From the NCBI GenBank assembly GCA_024102725.1, contig JAGFJL010000083.1, positions 1-41,595 of the forward strand: a DNA stretch of 41,595 nucleotides. Reading direction: 5' to 3'. Shown here piece after piece: positions 25,734 to 32,388 of this stretch. This DNA comes from Nitrococcus mobilis (lineage in GTDB: Bacteria > Pseudomonadota > Gammaproteobacteria > Nitrococcales > Nitrococcaceae). Below the pieces are notes generated by a model. The model was not told the origin of the DNA. It made no database searches and was given only the letters and a program-made list of their open reading frames with translations. The translations under genes were made by a program, and so were the position numbers. Each line of letters starts with the position of its first letter. Position 1 is the stretch's first letter.

Positions 25734-26114
25734 ACGCTTGTTATCTTGAGCTATTCCTCAGCCGCAGCCGTTGACAGGCCAATCCATATCAGGGTGGAGG
25801 TCGAACAATTTTATTGGCTGAGTGCCGGCTTCTTCGCAAGGTACTAAAACAAAGGGCTCAGCGCCATGAGCGCGTTGCGCACGCTGGGTCATCTATGGGC
25901 CAGCGGCTCGCGGAGCGGTTCGGTTGCATCTGGTGTCGGTGGTTGAGCCGTTTGCGATCGTGCTGCAACATTTCACAGCTGATTGCCACCGCTCGAAAAG
26001 CCACGCTGCAATGACGAGGAACTCTTGCCACTGTGCCGGACGGACTGTGCCGGACGGACTGTGTCGGACGGGTGTGGCCGCAGCCGAGCAAGGCGCCGCG
26101 ATCCGGAGGATACA
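25734..26114. other. Intergenic region, no gene seen
   Basis: About 380 bases between divergent genes. It holds the 14-bp tandem repeat described separately. Open frames cross it on both strands but have no family features, and the ribosome site for the following gene supports a start only at its right edge. Confidence 0.4.
26031..26072. repeat. Three tandem copies of a 14-bp unit
   Basis: The unit CTGTGCCGGACGGA occurs at 26031-26044, identically at 26045-26058, and with two changes at 26059-26072. It lies about 45 bases upstream of the next gene's start and may be a set of protein-binding sites or a slippage-prone microsatellite-like tract. Confidence 0.85.
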
Positions 26115-26612
26115 ATGGAGGCCCCGATGAACAATGTCGAACTTGCAAAAGCCTACTTCGAATCGGTCTTGGACAAGCCGCTTTCCCAGATGCAGTTCGT
26201 TCAGCTCGGCGGAATGCGAGTGCTCGAAATCCTGTGGCCGGTGAACGACATCCTGCGGCCCCGGCTCTATGAGATACGCGGCATTCCCTACAGTAAACAC
26301 CATGGCCGCAAGGCCGATGAGGCCATCGAAGCGTTTTCCGTCAGGCCGTTTGCGCAGACTTGGCAAGATCTGGCGCCGGAAGTATGGCGGGTGCTTCTGG
26401 AGCGACATCATCAGATGCTGATGGTTGCGGCCACAAACGAAGTGCAAGGCTTTCCGCTTACGAGCATTCCAGCCGATCTGCCGCCGGAGGCGGTGTTGCC
26501 TGCGGTGATGCTGCTTTTGTTGCACAGCATGCAGTTGCCGTGGCCGCCGGGCGATCGCTCCGAGCTCGAATTGCCGGTCGAGGATGGGCCGGAGACGATG
26601 CTACATCGCTGA
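26115..26612 (+). CDS. Conserved-looking hypothetical protein, 165 residues
   Basis: I do not recognise the family. The ATG at 26115 follows CCGGAGGA by three to four bases, and a second in-frame ATG at 26127 follows GGAGG; the second may be the real start (161 residues). The chain starts NNVELAKAYFESVLDKPLSQ, is soluble and mostly helical by eye, has a Trp-rich middle (FAQTWQDLAPEVWRVLLERH) and a hydrophobic stretch (LPAVMLLLLHSMQLPW), and ends acidic. No signal peptide and no catalytic motif are evident. It is the first of several small genes before the PHA genes; a phasin-like role was considered but the sequence lacks phasin-type amphipathic repeats. Confidence 0.6.
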   Translation: MEAPMNNVELAKAYFESVLDKPLSQMQFVQLGGMRVLEILWPVNDILRPRLYEIRGIPYSKHHGRKADEAIEAFSVRPFAQTWQDLAPEVWRVLLERHHQMLMVAATNEVQGFPLTSIPADLPPEAVLPAVMLLLLHSMQLPWPPGDRSELELPVEDGPETMLHR

Positions 26613-26636
26613 GCAGGCTCGGCCGAACTCGAGTGT

Positions 26637-26665
26637 TTGCCTCGGGAGGATCTCTGGCGAGGCAA
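26637..26665. terminator. Possible hairpin between convergent small genes
   Basis: TTGCCTCG (26637-26644) and CGAGGCAA (26658-26665) pair perfectly over 8 bp with a 13-base loop, between two converging genes. No U-run follows, so function is uncertain. Confidence 0.35.
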
Positions 26666-26703
26666 CTCACCAAGGTCGGTGGGGCGACCCAAGCGGTGCT
26701 GCC

Positions 26704-26976
26704 CTAACAGGGTTGCCCGGCGATCACTTCCCCGGCGCTGTTCAATCGCAGACGCAGGCGACCGAAACGCTCGATGTGCCTCGCCACGCAACCGCCGCCC
26801 TGGGTCGTGATTTCATCGAAGGTGACGCTCACCTCCAGCCCCGCGGTGGTGCGCTTGACTATCTCCCAGCGCAGCGTGTCATTGTCGATCCAGCCGTTTT
26901 CGTAGCAAAACGCGCTCAATTCGCGGCAGCGCCGCAGGTACGCTCCGATTTTATCCATGCCCTTTGCCGTGCCCAT
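26704..26976 (-). CDS. Small hypothetical protein, 90 residues
   Basis: Family not recognised. The ATG at 26976 has AAAGGT just upstream; a second in-frame ATG at 26958 has AAAGGG and would give 84 residues starting MDKIGAYLRRCRELSAFCYE. The protein is soluble with a helical first half, then beta-type segments (LEVSVTFDEITTQGGGCVAR, FGRLRLRLNSAGEVI). Three Cys residues are spaced through the chain and a fourth is terminal. Its minus orientation against the neighbouring PHA-linked genes suggests an independent unit. Codon use resembles the neighbours, so it is likely real. Confidence 0.6.
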   Translation of the reverse strand: MGTAKGMDKIGAYLRRCRELSAFCYENGWIDNDTLRWEIVKRTTAGLEVSVTFDEITTQGGGCVARHIERFGRLRLRLNSAGEVIAGQPC

Positions 26977-27065
26977 ATGGACCTTTACTGATCCTTATCC
27001 GGCAGGCATTCACCGCACACGGCAACGCCGAACTTCCAGCCGGATCAGCAGGTCTAGATATTCAA

Positions 27066-27095
27066 TTGACTCGACTGGCCGCATGTTGAGTCAAC
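27066..27095. promoter_or_regulatory. Overlapping inverted repeats upstream of a small gene
   Basis: TTGACTC (27066-27072) is repeated inverted as GAGTCAA (27088-27094), and the right arm is itself the core of the 11-bp palindrome GTTGAGTCAAC (27085-27095). The arrangement looks like a two-site operator, about 70 bases before the gene at 27162. Confidence 0.35.
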
Positions 27096-27161
27096 ACACC
27101 ACGATTGTAACGTGTGCGGCGACGGGCGACACCCAAAAACACGCGTTGGGAGGGTGAATTG

Positions 27162-27374
27162 ATGCTGGGAAGCAAGCCGGTTATGAGGCCGAGATCAAAG
27201 CCGTCATCGCGCGCTGCGAGCGCGCAGGTCCCAGGCACTTCGCTGAGTGTGGCCGAGGTCTATGCGATCATGGCCGCTAGACGCGGTTGCGGGGAACTGT
27301 TCCGGCGGTTCCCCGATTTGGACCCCAATGATCTGCGTGATGCGGTGGAGCGGGGGAGTCGATTGCAGCAATAA
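27162..27374 (+). CDS. Small protein with weak DUF433-like C-terminus
   Basis: 70 residues from the ATG at 27162, with GGGAGGGTG six to seven bases upstream. The N-terminal half is basic and disordered (Arg, Ser, Lys, Pro). The second half, SLSVAEVYAIMAARRGCGEL followed by RRFPDLDPNDLRDAV, resembles the winged-helix tail of DUF433 proteins, in which a helix is followed by a phrase of the type 'FPxLxxxDIxxA'. Such proteins are often DNA-binding antitoxin-like. No toxin partner is next to it. The resemblance is short, so the assignment is tentative. Overlapping inverted repeats upstream could be its own operator. Confidence 0.5.
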   Translation: MLGSKPVMRPRSKPSSRAASAQVPGTSLSVAEVYAIMAARRGCGELFRRFPDLDPNDLRDAVERGSRLQQ

Positions 27375-27544
27375 CTATTACAACACTAGATAAGTTGCAT
27401 GGCGTGGTTTGGCCGTCCGGCGATTGGGCGGGCGGAACACGGCAAAGGCGTTTACAGAGGCCAAGGCGGGAGGAGAGATTCGTACGCGTATTGGCGGTGG
27501 AATGAGCGAGCGGCATGGTGCACAACGCGAGGAGGGTAAAGGCG

Positions 27545-28732
27545 ATGAATGGATCGAGCGAGGTGGTTATCTGCAAAGCGGTGCGCACGGCGATCGGTGC
27601 TTACGGCGGCACCTTGAAGAATATCCCGGCTCCGGAGCTCGGCGCGGTGGCGATCCGCGGGTGTCTGCAGCGTGCCGGTCTGGAGGGGCGGTTGGTCAAC
27701 GGCGTGGTCATGGGTCAGGTCGTACAGGCCGGTGCGAAGATGAACCCGGCGCGGCAGGCGGCGATTAATGGCGGGTTATCGGTCGAGGTGCCGGCGATGA
27801 CCGTCAATCGCGTTTGCGGCTCGGGCGCGCAGGCGATTGCGAGTGCCGCCCAAGAGGTGATGCTGGGGCTGGTCGATTGCGCCATCGCCGGGGGCATGGA
27901 GAACATGGATCAGGCACCGTATGTGGATCTCGGCGGGCGCTGGGGCCATCGGATGGGGCATGCGCAAGTCTACGACAGTATGCTGCGCGACGGGCTCAAC
28001 GACGCCTTCTCCGACCAGCACTCCGGCTGGCATACCGAGGATCTGGTGCAAGAATACGCCATCAGTCGCGAGCAGCAGGATGCCTGGGCGCTGCGCAGTC
28101 AGCAACGCTTTGGCGAGGCGCAGGCGGCCGGTCGGTTCGAGGCCGAGATCGTGCCGGTGGAGGTACCGGCTAAAAAGGAAACGCTAACCTTCGTTCGGGA
28201 TGAGGCGAACCGGCCGGATACGAGGTTGGCCGGCTTGGCCAAGCTGCGACCGGCTTTCCGCAAGGAGGGTACCATTACGGCCGGCAACGCGCCGGGGCTG
28301 AACAGCGCGGCGGCAGCCATGATAGTGGCTGAGCGCGGCTGGGCCGAGCGGCAGGGCCTCGAGCCCATGGCTCGGCTGGTCAGCTACGGCATCGGTGCTG
28401 TGGAACCGGGGTTTTTTGGCTTGGCACCGGTGCCTGCAGTGAAGCAAGCGTTGGAGCGAGCCGGCTGGACGATCGAGGACATCGAGCGTATCGAGATCAA
28501 CGAAGCGTTCGCCGCCATCGCGATCGCGGTCACCCATGATTTGGGACTCTCCGAGGAAATCGTCAACGTCGAAGGCGGCGCCATCGCCCACGGCCATCCC
28601 ATCGGCGCGACTGGCGCGATTCTTACCACACGGCTGTTGCACTCGATGGCGCGGGATGGCATCCGCCGCGGGCTGGTCACCTTGTGTATCGGCGGCGGGC
28701 AGGGCATCGCCTTGGCGCTCGAGCGCCTGTGA
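27545..28732 (+). CDS. phaA: Acetyl-CoA C-acetyltransferase (thiolase)
   Basis: 395 residues from the ATG at 27545, preceded by GAGGAGGGTAAAGG; an upstream in-frame start at 27515 is rejected for lacking a ribosome site. Catalytic residues are all present: nucleophile C91 in NRVCGSGAQAIAS, H351 in AHGHPIGATG, C381 in LCIGGGQG, and the NEAF motif at 319-322. It condenses two acetyl-CoA to acetoacetyl-CoA in the cytoplasm, the first step of polyhydroxybutyrate synthesis; the same fold also serves ketone degradation. Its place about 500 bases before phaC argues for the PHA role. The symbol phaA is chosen on context; atoB-type biochemistry cannot be excluded. Confidence 0.9.
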   Translation: MNGSSEVVICKAVRTAIGAYGGTLKNIPAPELGAVAIRGCLQRAGLEGRLVNGVVMGQVVQAGAKMNPARQAAINGGLSVEVPAMTVNRVCGSGAQAIASAAQEVMLGLVDCAIAGGMENMDQAPYVDLGGRWGHRMGHAQVYDSMLRDGLNDAFSDQHSGWHTEDLVQEYAISREQQDAWALRSQQRFGEAQAAGRFEAEIVPVEVPAKKETLTFVRDEANRPDTRLAGLAKLRPAFRKEGTITAGNAPGLNSAAAAMIVAERGWAERQGLEPMARLVSYGIGAVEPGFFGLAPVPAVKQALERAGWTIEDIERIEINEAFAAIAIAVTHDLGLSEEIVNVEGGAIAHGHPIGATGAILTTRLLHSMARDGIRRGLVTLCIGGGQGIALALERL

Positions 28733-29231
28733 GTAGACGGTAAGGTTTGAACAATGGTTCAGCCTCCACGTGCTGGATGCAGCGTCTTACGGAGTTCAAC
28801 GGCAAGATAGCGCACTACGTCGTGACAAGAGAAGCTTGCATTTCTTGCGCCAGCGCGCTCCGTCCTGACGCGGCAATGTCGGCTGGAACTTTGTGAGTGG
28901 ACGAGTAGACGAAAGACAGAGCTGGCCGGTGCAAGTGTTGACCGAGTCTCCTCTGGTGTGGGAGGTGATGAGACCGACCCAGGCGTCACTTTAACTCCTT
29001 CGCAGGTGGCGGGCTGAGGGTGTCGCAGGTGCATCAACCAGATGAGTGCTGGGTGGGTTTCTTTTGCCCAAGGCTGGCCTTGCAACCGCTGCGGCCTAGT
29101 TAGACATCTCCTCATTAGCCCGCTCAATCGGCCCGGGTACGCTCGCTCAACGGCGTTGCAGAGAGGGTGCCGGATGCACGCTCTTTATGATGAGAGTTTG
29201 CGCTGAGGCGCCCCTCCAGAGGAGGAAAGCA
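28733..29231. other. Long gap between thiolase and PHA synthase genes, unassigned
   Basis: About 500 bases. A minus-strand open frame of 122 codons (29127-28759) spans most of it, but the translation is rich in Ser, Thr, Arg and Pro, has no recognisable fold and no ribosome site. No inverted-repeat ends of an insertion sequence were seen. It may be a relic of a lost gene; promoter elements for phaC could lie near its right end but none is clear. Confidence 0.35.
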
Positions 29232-31121
29232 ATGGTCGATCGTGTTCGTGCAGCCCAAACGACACCGAGTAAGCCACGGACATCAGGGGCAAGCGCTCGG
29301 CTACGGCCCGAACGCGGCGTTTCGCAGCGAGCGGCCGCGGAGCGGCCGCAAGGCCGGGCCGTGCGAACCAAAGAGCAGGTCAGCGGCCGAGGGGCAGCGG
29401 ACGAGGATCTTTTTGCCGCCTGGAATCGGCTTGCCCACTATTCGATCGGCCGCTTTACGGCCGGGGTGTCGCCGGCGGCGCTCATGTTGGCTTATGGGGA
29501 TTGGTGGTCTCACTTGATGATCTCGCCCGGCAAACAGGCTCAGCTCGTCTACAAGGCATGGCGTAAGACGAACCGCTTCGCCGCCTATTTGCCGCGAGCC
29601 GTGCAGAGCGGACGCTGCCCTCCCTGTGTCGAGCCGCTTGCGCATGACAAGCGCTTCCGGGACGGGCCGTGGCAGGAGTGGCCTTTCAATGTGATCCAGC
29701 AATCCTTCCTGCTGACACAGCAGTGGTGGCATAACGCCACAACCGGTATCGAGGGGGTGAGCAAACATCATGAAAATGTAGTCAATTTCACTATCCGGCA
29801 GATTCAGGACATGTTTTCGCCGGCCAATTTCCTGGCGACCAATCCGAAGGTGTTGCGCCGCACGCTGGAGCGCGGCGGGCAGAATCTTGTTGACGGCGCA
29901 TGCAACTTCTGGGCGGACATCGCCCGCTTGGCCAGCGACCAACCACCGCAGCCCGTAGAGCAGTTCGCTCCAGGGCAAGCGGTGGCCATCACGCCGGGTA
30001 AAGTGGTTTTCCGCAACCGGCTCATCGAGCTGATCCAGTACAGCCCGGCGACCGCCAAGGTGCAGGCCGAGCCGGTGCTGATCGTGCCGGCTTGGATCAT
30101 GAAGTATTACATCCTCGATCTCTCCCCCCACAACTCCCTGGTCCGCTGGCTGGTCGAGCAGGGTTACAGCGTCTTTATGGTTTCGTGGAAAAACCCGAGT
30201 CGGGAGGATCGGGATCTGACCCTGGAAGACTACCGTCGGTTGGGTGTTCTGGAGGCGTTGACCGCGGTCAATGCCATCGTCCCCGAGCGCAAGGTGCATG
30301 CCGTGGGTTATTGCCTGGGCGGCACGCTGCTCTCGATCGCCGCCGCGGCAATGGCCCGCACGGGTGATGATCGGCTGGTCAGCGTGACCCTGTTTGCCGC
30401 GTTGACCGATTTCGAGGAGGCGGGGGAGCTCGAGCTGTTCATCGATGACAGCCAAGTGCATTTCCTCGAGGATCTCATGTGGCAGCAGGGTTACCTCGAA
30501 GCCCGGCAGATGAAAAGCGTATTCCAGCTTTTGCAGTCGAACGATCTCATCTGGTCGCGCGTGGTGCAGGAATACCTTATGGGCGAGCGTGCCCCTGCCT
30601 TCGATCTGATGGCCTGGAGCACGGACGGCACGCGCATGCCGTTTCGCATGCACTCGGAGTATTTACGCCACCTGTATCTGGCCAACCAGCTCGCCGAAGC
30701 CCAGTATCGGGTCGATGGTTACCCCGTGGCCTTGAGCGACATCGAGTTGCCGTTGTTCGTGGTCGGCACCCGCAAGGACCACATCGCGCCTTGGCGCTCC
30801 GTCTACAAGGTCCATCTATTGGCCGGGGGCGAGGTTACGTTTGTGTTGACCAGTGGCGGTCATAATGCCGGCGTCGTCAGCGAGCCGGGCCACTCGCGCC
30901 GGGTGTATCAGATCGCGGCTAAGCAAGCCGATGCCGCATATGTCGATCCGAATACCTGGTTTGCAGAGGTTCCTGAGCGAGCGGGCTCTTGGTGGCCGGA
31001 ATGGTGCGCCTGGCTGGCGGAGCGTTCCTCCGGCAAAGTGCGACCGCCGGTGCTTGGAGCGCCGGAGCGCGGCTATCCGCCGCTTGAGGACGCCCCAGGC
31101 CAGTACGTGCTGCAGCGCTGA
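29232..31121 (+). CDS. phaC: Class I poly(3-hydroxyalkanoate) synthase
   Basis: 629 residues from the ATG at 29232 behind the strong GAGGAAAG. An Arg/Ala-rich flexible N-terminus (about 1-55) is followed by the PhaC N-terminal domain (WPFNVIQQSFLLTQQWW, 150-166; NPKVLRRTLERGGQNLVDG, 204-222) and the alpha/beta-hydrolase catalytic domain. The catalytic triad is C361 in the lipase-like box GYCLGG, D516 in GTRKDHIAPW and H544 in SGGHNAGV. Length above 550 and the single-subunit layout point to class I, polymerising short-chain (R)-3-hydroxyacyl-CoA at the granule surface. An SDR remnant that would have been the reductase follows immediately. The thiolase upstream supplies the pathway's first step. 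Confidence 0.96.
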   Translation: MVDRVRAAQTTPSKPRTSGASARLRPERGVSQRAAAERPQGRAVRTKEQVSGRGAADEDLFAAWNRLAHYSIGRFTAGVSPAALMLAYGDWWSHLMISPGKQAQLVYKAWRKTNRFAAYLPRAVQSGRCPPCVEPLAHDKRFRDGPWQEWPFNVIQQSFLLTQQWWHNATTGIEGVSKHHENVVNFTIRQIQDMFSPANFLATNPKVLRRTLERGGQNLVDGACNFWADIARLASDQPPQPVEQFAPGQAVAITPGKVVFRNRLIELIQYSPATAKVQAEPVLIVPAWIMKYYILDLSPHNSLVRWLVEQGYSVFMVSWKNPSREDRDLTLEDYRRLGVLEALTAVNAIVPERKVHAVGYCLGGTLLSIAAAAMARTGDDRLVSVTLFAALTDFEEAGELELFIDDSQVHFLEDLMWQQGYLEARQMKSVFQLLQSNDLIWSRVVQEYLMGERAPAFDLMAWSTDGTRMPFRMHSEYLRHLYLANQLAEAQYRVDGYPVALSDIELPLFVVGTRKDHIAPWRSVYKVHLLAGGEVTFVLTSGGHNAGVVSEPGHSRRVYQIAAKQADAAYVDPNTWFAEVPERAGSWWPEWCAWLAERSSGKVRPPVLGAPERGYPPLEDAPGQYVLQR

Positions 31122-31169
31122 GAGTCGGATGGTGGAAGAAAAAGCCAGGTGGCACAAGGAGGACGCTTC

Positions 31170-31463
31170 GTGGAACCCAACGGCAAAACAGTGGTTGTAA
31201 CCGGTGTGGGCCGAGGGTTCGGTCGGACGATGGCGCGGATGATCACCGACAAGGACGCTCGGGTGGTCGCTATTGCCCCTGGCTTTTGTAATACTCGGAT
31301 GGCTATGGCCATGCCGTCGAAAGTGCTGGACAGGATCAAGGCGAGAATCCCCCTCGGGCGTTTGGGTGAGCCGGACGAGATAGGGTACTCCGTGGTCTAC
31401 CTTTTCGAGAACGACTATTTCAATGGCCGCGTGCTCGAGGTGGAGGGTGGGCTGCGTTTGTAG
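31170..31463 (+). pseudogene. SDR reductase (PhaB/FabG-like) with internal in-frame deletion
   Basis: 97 residues from a GTG at 31170, six bases after AAGGAGGA. The first strand and NAD(P)-binding turn are present (VVVTGVGRGFGRTMARMITD) up to DARVVAI. The chain then jumps straight to the family's C-terminal part (APGFCNTRMAMAMP and IPLGRLGEPDEIGYSVVYLF), ending EVEGGLRL. About 140-150 residues are missing, including the Ser-Tyr-Lys catalytic residues and the NAG motif. Reading frame, ribosome site and stop are all kept, so a short protein could be made but not as an oxidoreductase. Both joined segments encode Ala-Ile at the joint (VVAI and the usual VNAIAPG), suggesting recombination at a short homology. 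It follows phaC by 48 bases. Confidence 0.8.
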
Positions 31464-31480
31464 GAAAGCGCCTACCCTTT

Positions 31481-31526
31481 CTCGTCATGACGGCGAAAGT
31501 CGGACAAATCCGTAGGAGCGGATTTG
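31481..31526. repeat. REP-like palindromic sequence after the SDR remnant
   Basis: CTCGTCATGACGGCGAAAGT at 31481-31500 resembles the CGTCAT...CGGCGAAAGCCGGA type of dispersed repeat. It is followed by a perfect 8-bp hairpin, CAAATCCG (31505-31512) and CGGATTTG (31519-31526), around TAGGAG. GTAGGAGCGG is a core common in gammaproteobacterial REP elements. A second, weaker AGTAGGAACG-containing copy lies near 31580. Confidence 0.45.
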
Positions 31527-31678
31527 AGTTGCCGGAGGCGGGCCCGAAGGGCGCAATTCAGGGAAGGTTTGCGCAATCCAGTAGGAACGAGAAGGCCACC
31601 GCCTTCGCCGATGTGACGAATAAATCAGAGCCGCTCTCGGGGCTGTCCTGACAAGCCTGCAAACGGAGGGAGATTGAG

Positions 31679-32005
31679 ATGGCCGCTACGGACGATCTTC
31701 GCAAGGAATTGGACAAGCTAAAGGCGGATTTGGCGCGCTTGCGAGCGGATACGAGTGAGGTCACGCGTACGCTGCGCGAGCTGGGGAATGAGAAGCTGGA
31801 CGATGTACGCGGTTCTGCGCACGAGGAGTTCCAGCGCGGGCGCCGGATACTACGCCGCGGCGTCGAAGCGGGCCAGGAGCGGGGCCGCCGCGCCAAAGAG
31901 GAGATGGAGGAAGAGATAGGCGCACATCCCTTCGCCAGTGTTTTTGCGGCCGTCGGGGCCGGCTTTATCTTGGCGAAGCTGTTGGATATCGCCACCCGGC
32001 GCTGA
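31679..32005 (+). CDS. DUF883 / ElaB-YqjD family membrane-anchored protein
   Basis: 108 residues, preceded by CGGAGGGAG at five to six bases. The first two thirds form a charged helix with coiled-coil character (LRKELDKLKADLARLRADTSE and onward, many Arg/Glu). A single C-terminal membrane segment, HPFASVFAAVGAGFILAKLL (about 83-102), ends in a short basic tail. This order, with the HPF motif just before the anchor, is that of the ElaB/YqjD/YgaM proteins, which are tail-anchored in the inner membrane and, for YqjD, bind stationary-phase ribosomes. Function here is by family only. It stands alone after the PHA genes. Confidence 0.82.
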   Translation: MAATDDLRKELDKLKADLARLRADTSEVTRTLRELGNEKLDDVRGSAHEEFQRGRRILRRGVEAGQERGRRAKEEMEEEIGAHPFASVFAAVGAGFILAKLLDIATRR

Positions 32006-32388
32006 ATTTGATACAGCCCATCCCGTACCCGATGTCGCTCGCGGCGTGTTTCACCCGCTTGGGCTGCTGGCGGGCGGTAAAGGGCGCATGTTGGATAGAA
32101 GAAATTACCACCCGGCACCCCCCGATAAGCGTTCGGATCGGCTTTTGCGGTAAACTTTCAAGCCCCCGGGAAATAATTGTGTTTGCGGGAAACAAGTTGT
32201 GTTTGTCTCCGGCGCGAAAGGGCACGATCAACCGCGAACCCTAGCCAGTCGCCGGCGTTGCGATGGCGATGTGCGGCTGTTTTCCCATTGCCCGCCGCCC
32301 GCAAGCCGAGGGAACAACCCCCCACGCTCTTCTGGCTCGTCTGCCTATGCAGAGCGAATGTAGGGGTGTGATCAAAGAGAAAAGAGCA
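32006..32388. other. Intergenic region before the CocE-type gene
   Basis: 383 bases with no convincing gene. The stretch TTGTGTTTG occurs twice, near 32178 and 32202, separated by CGGGAAACAAG, and the DNA around it is AT-richer. A start upstream of 32389 in the same frame exists but gives Cys/Arg/Pro-rich sequence unlike the family. Confidence 0.4.

Noticed and set aside
26031..26072. CRISPR array
   Set aside because: Units are 14 bp and directly adjacent, with no spacers and no cas genes.
28759..29127. 122-codon minus frame as an insertion-sequence transposase remnant
   Set aside because: No DDE or HTH motifs, no terminal inverted repeats and no target-site duplication could be seen.
29301..30653. 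450-codon open frame on the minus strand opposite phaC
   Set aside because: Antisense shadow of a GC-rich gene. The sense strand carries a complete PHA synthase with its triad, and the antisense translation is His/Arg/Gln-rich without a fold or ribosome site.
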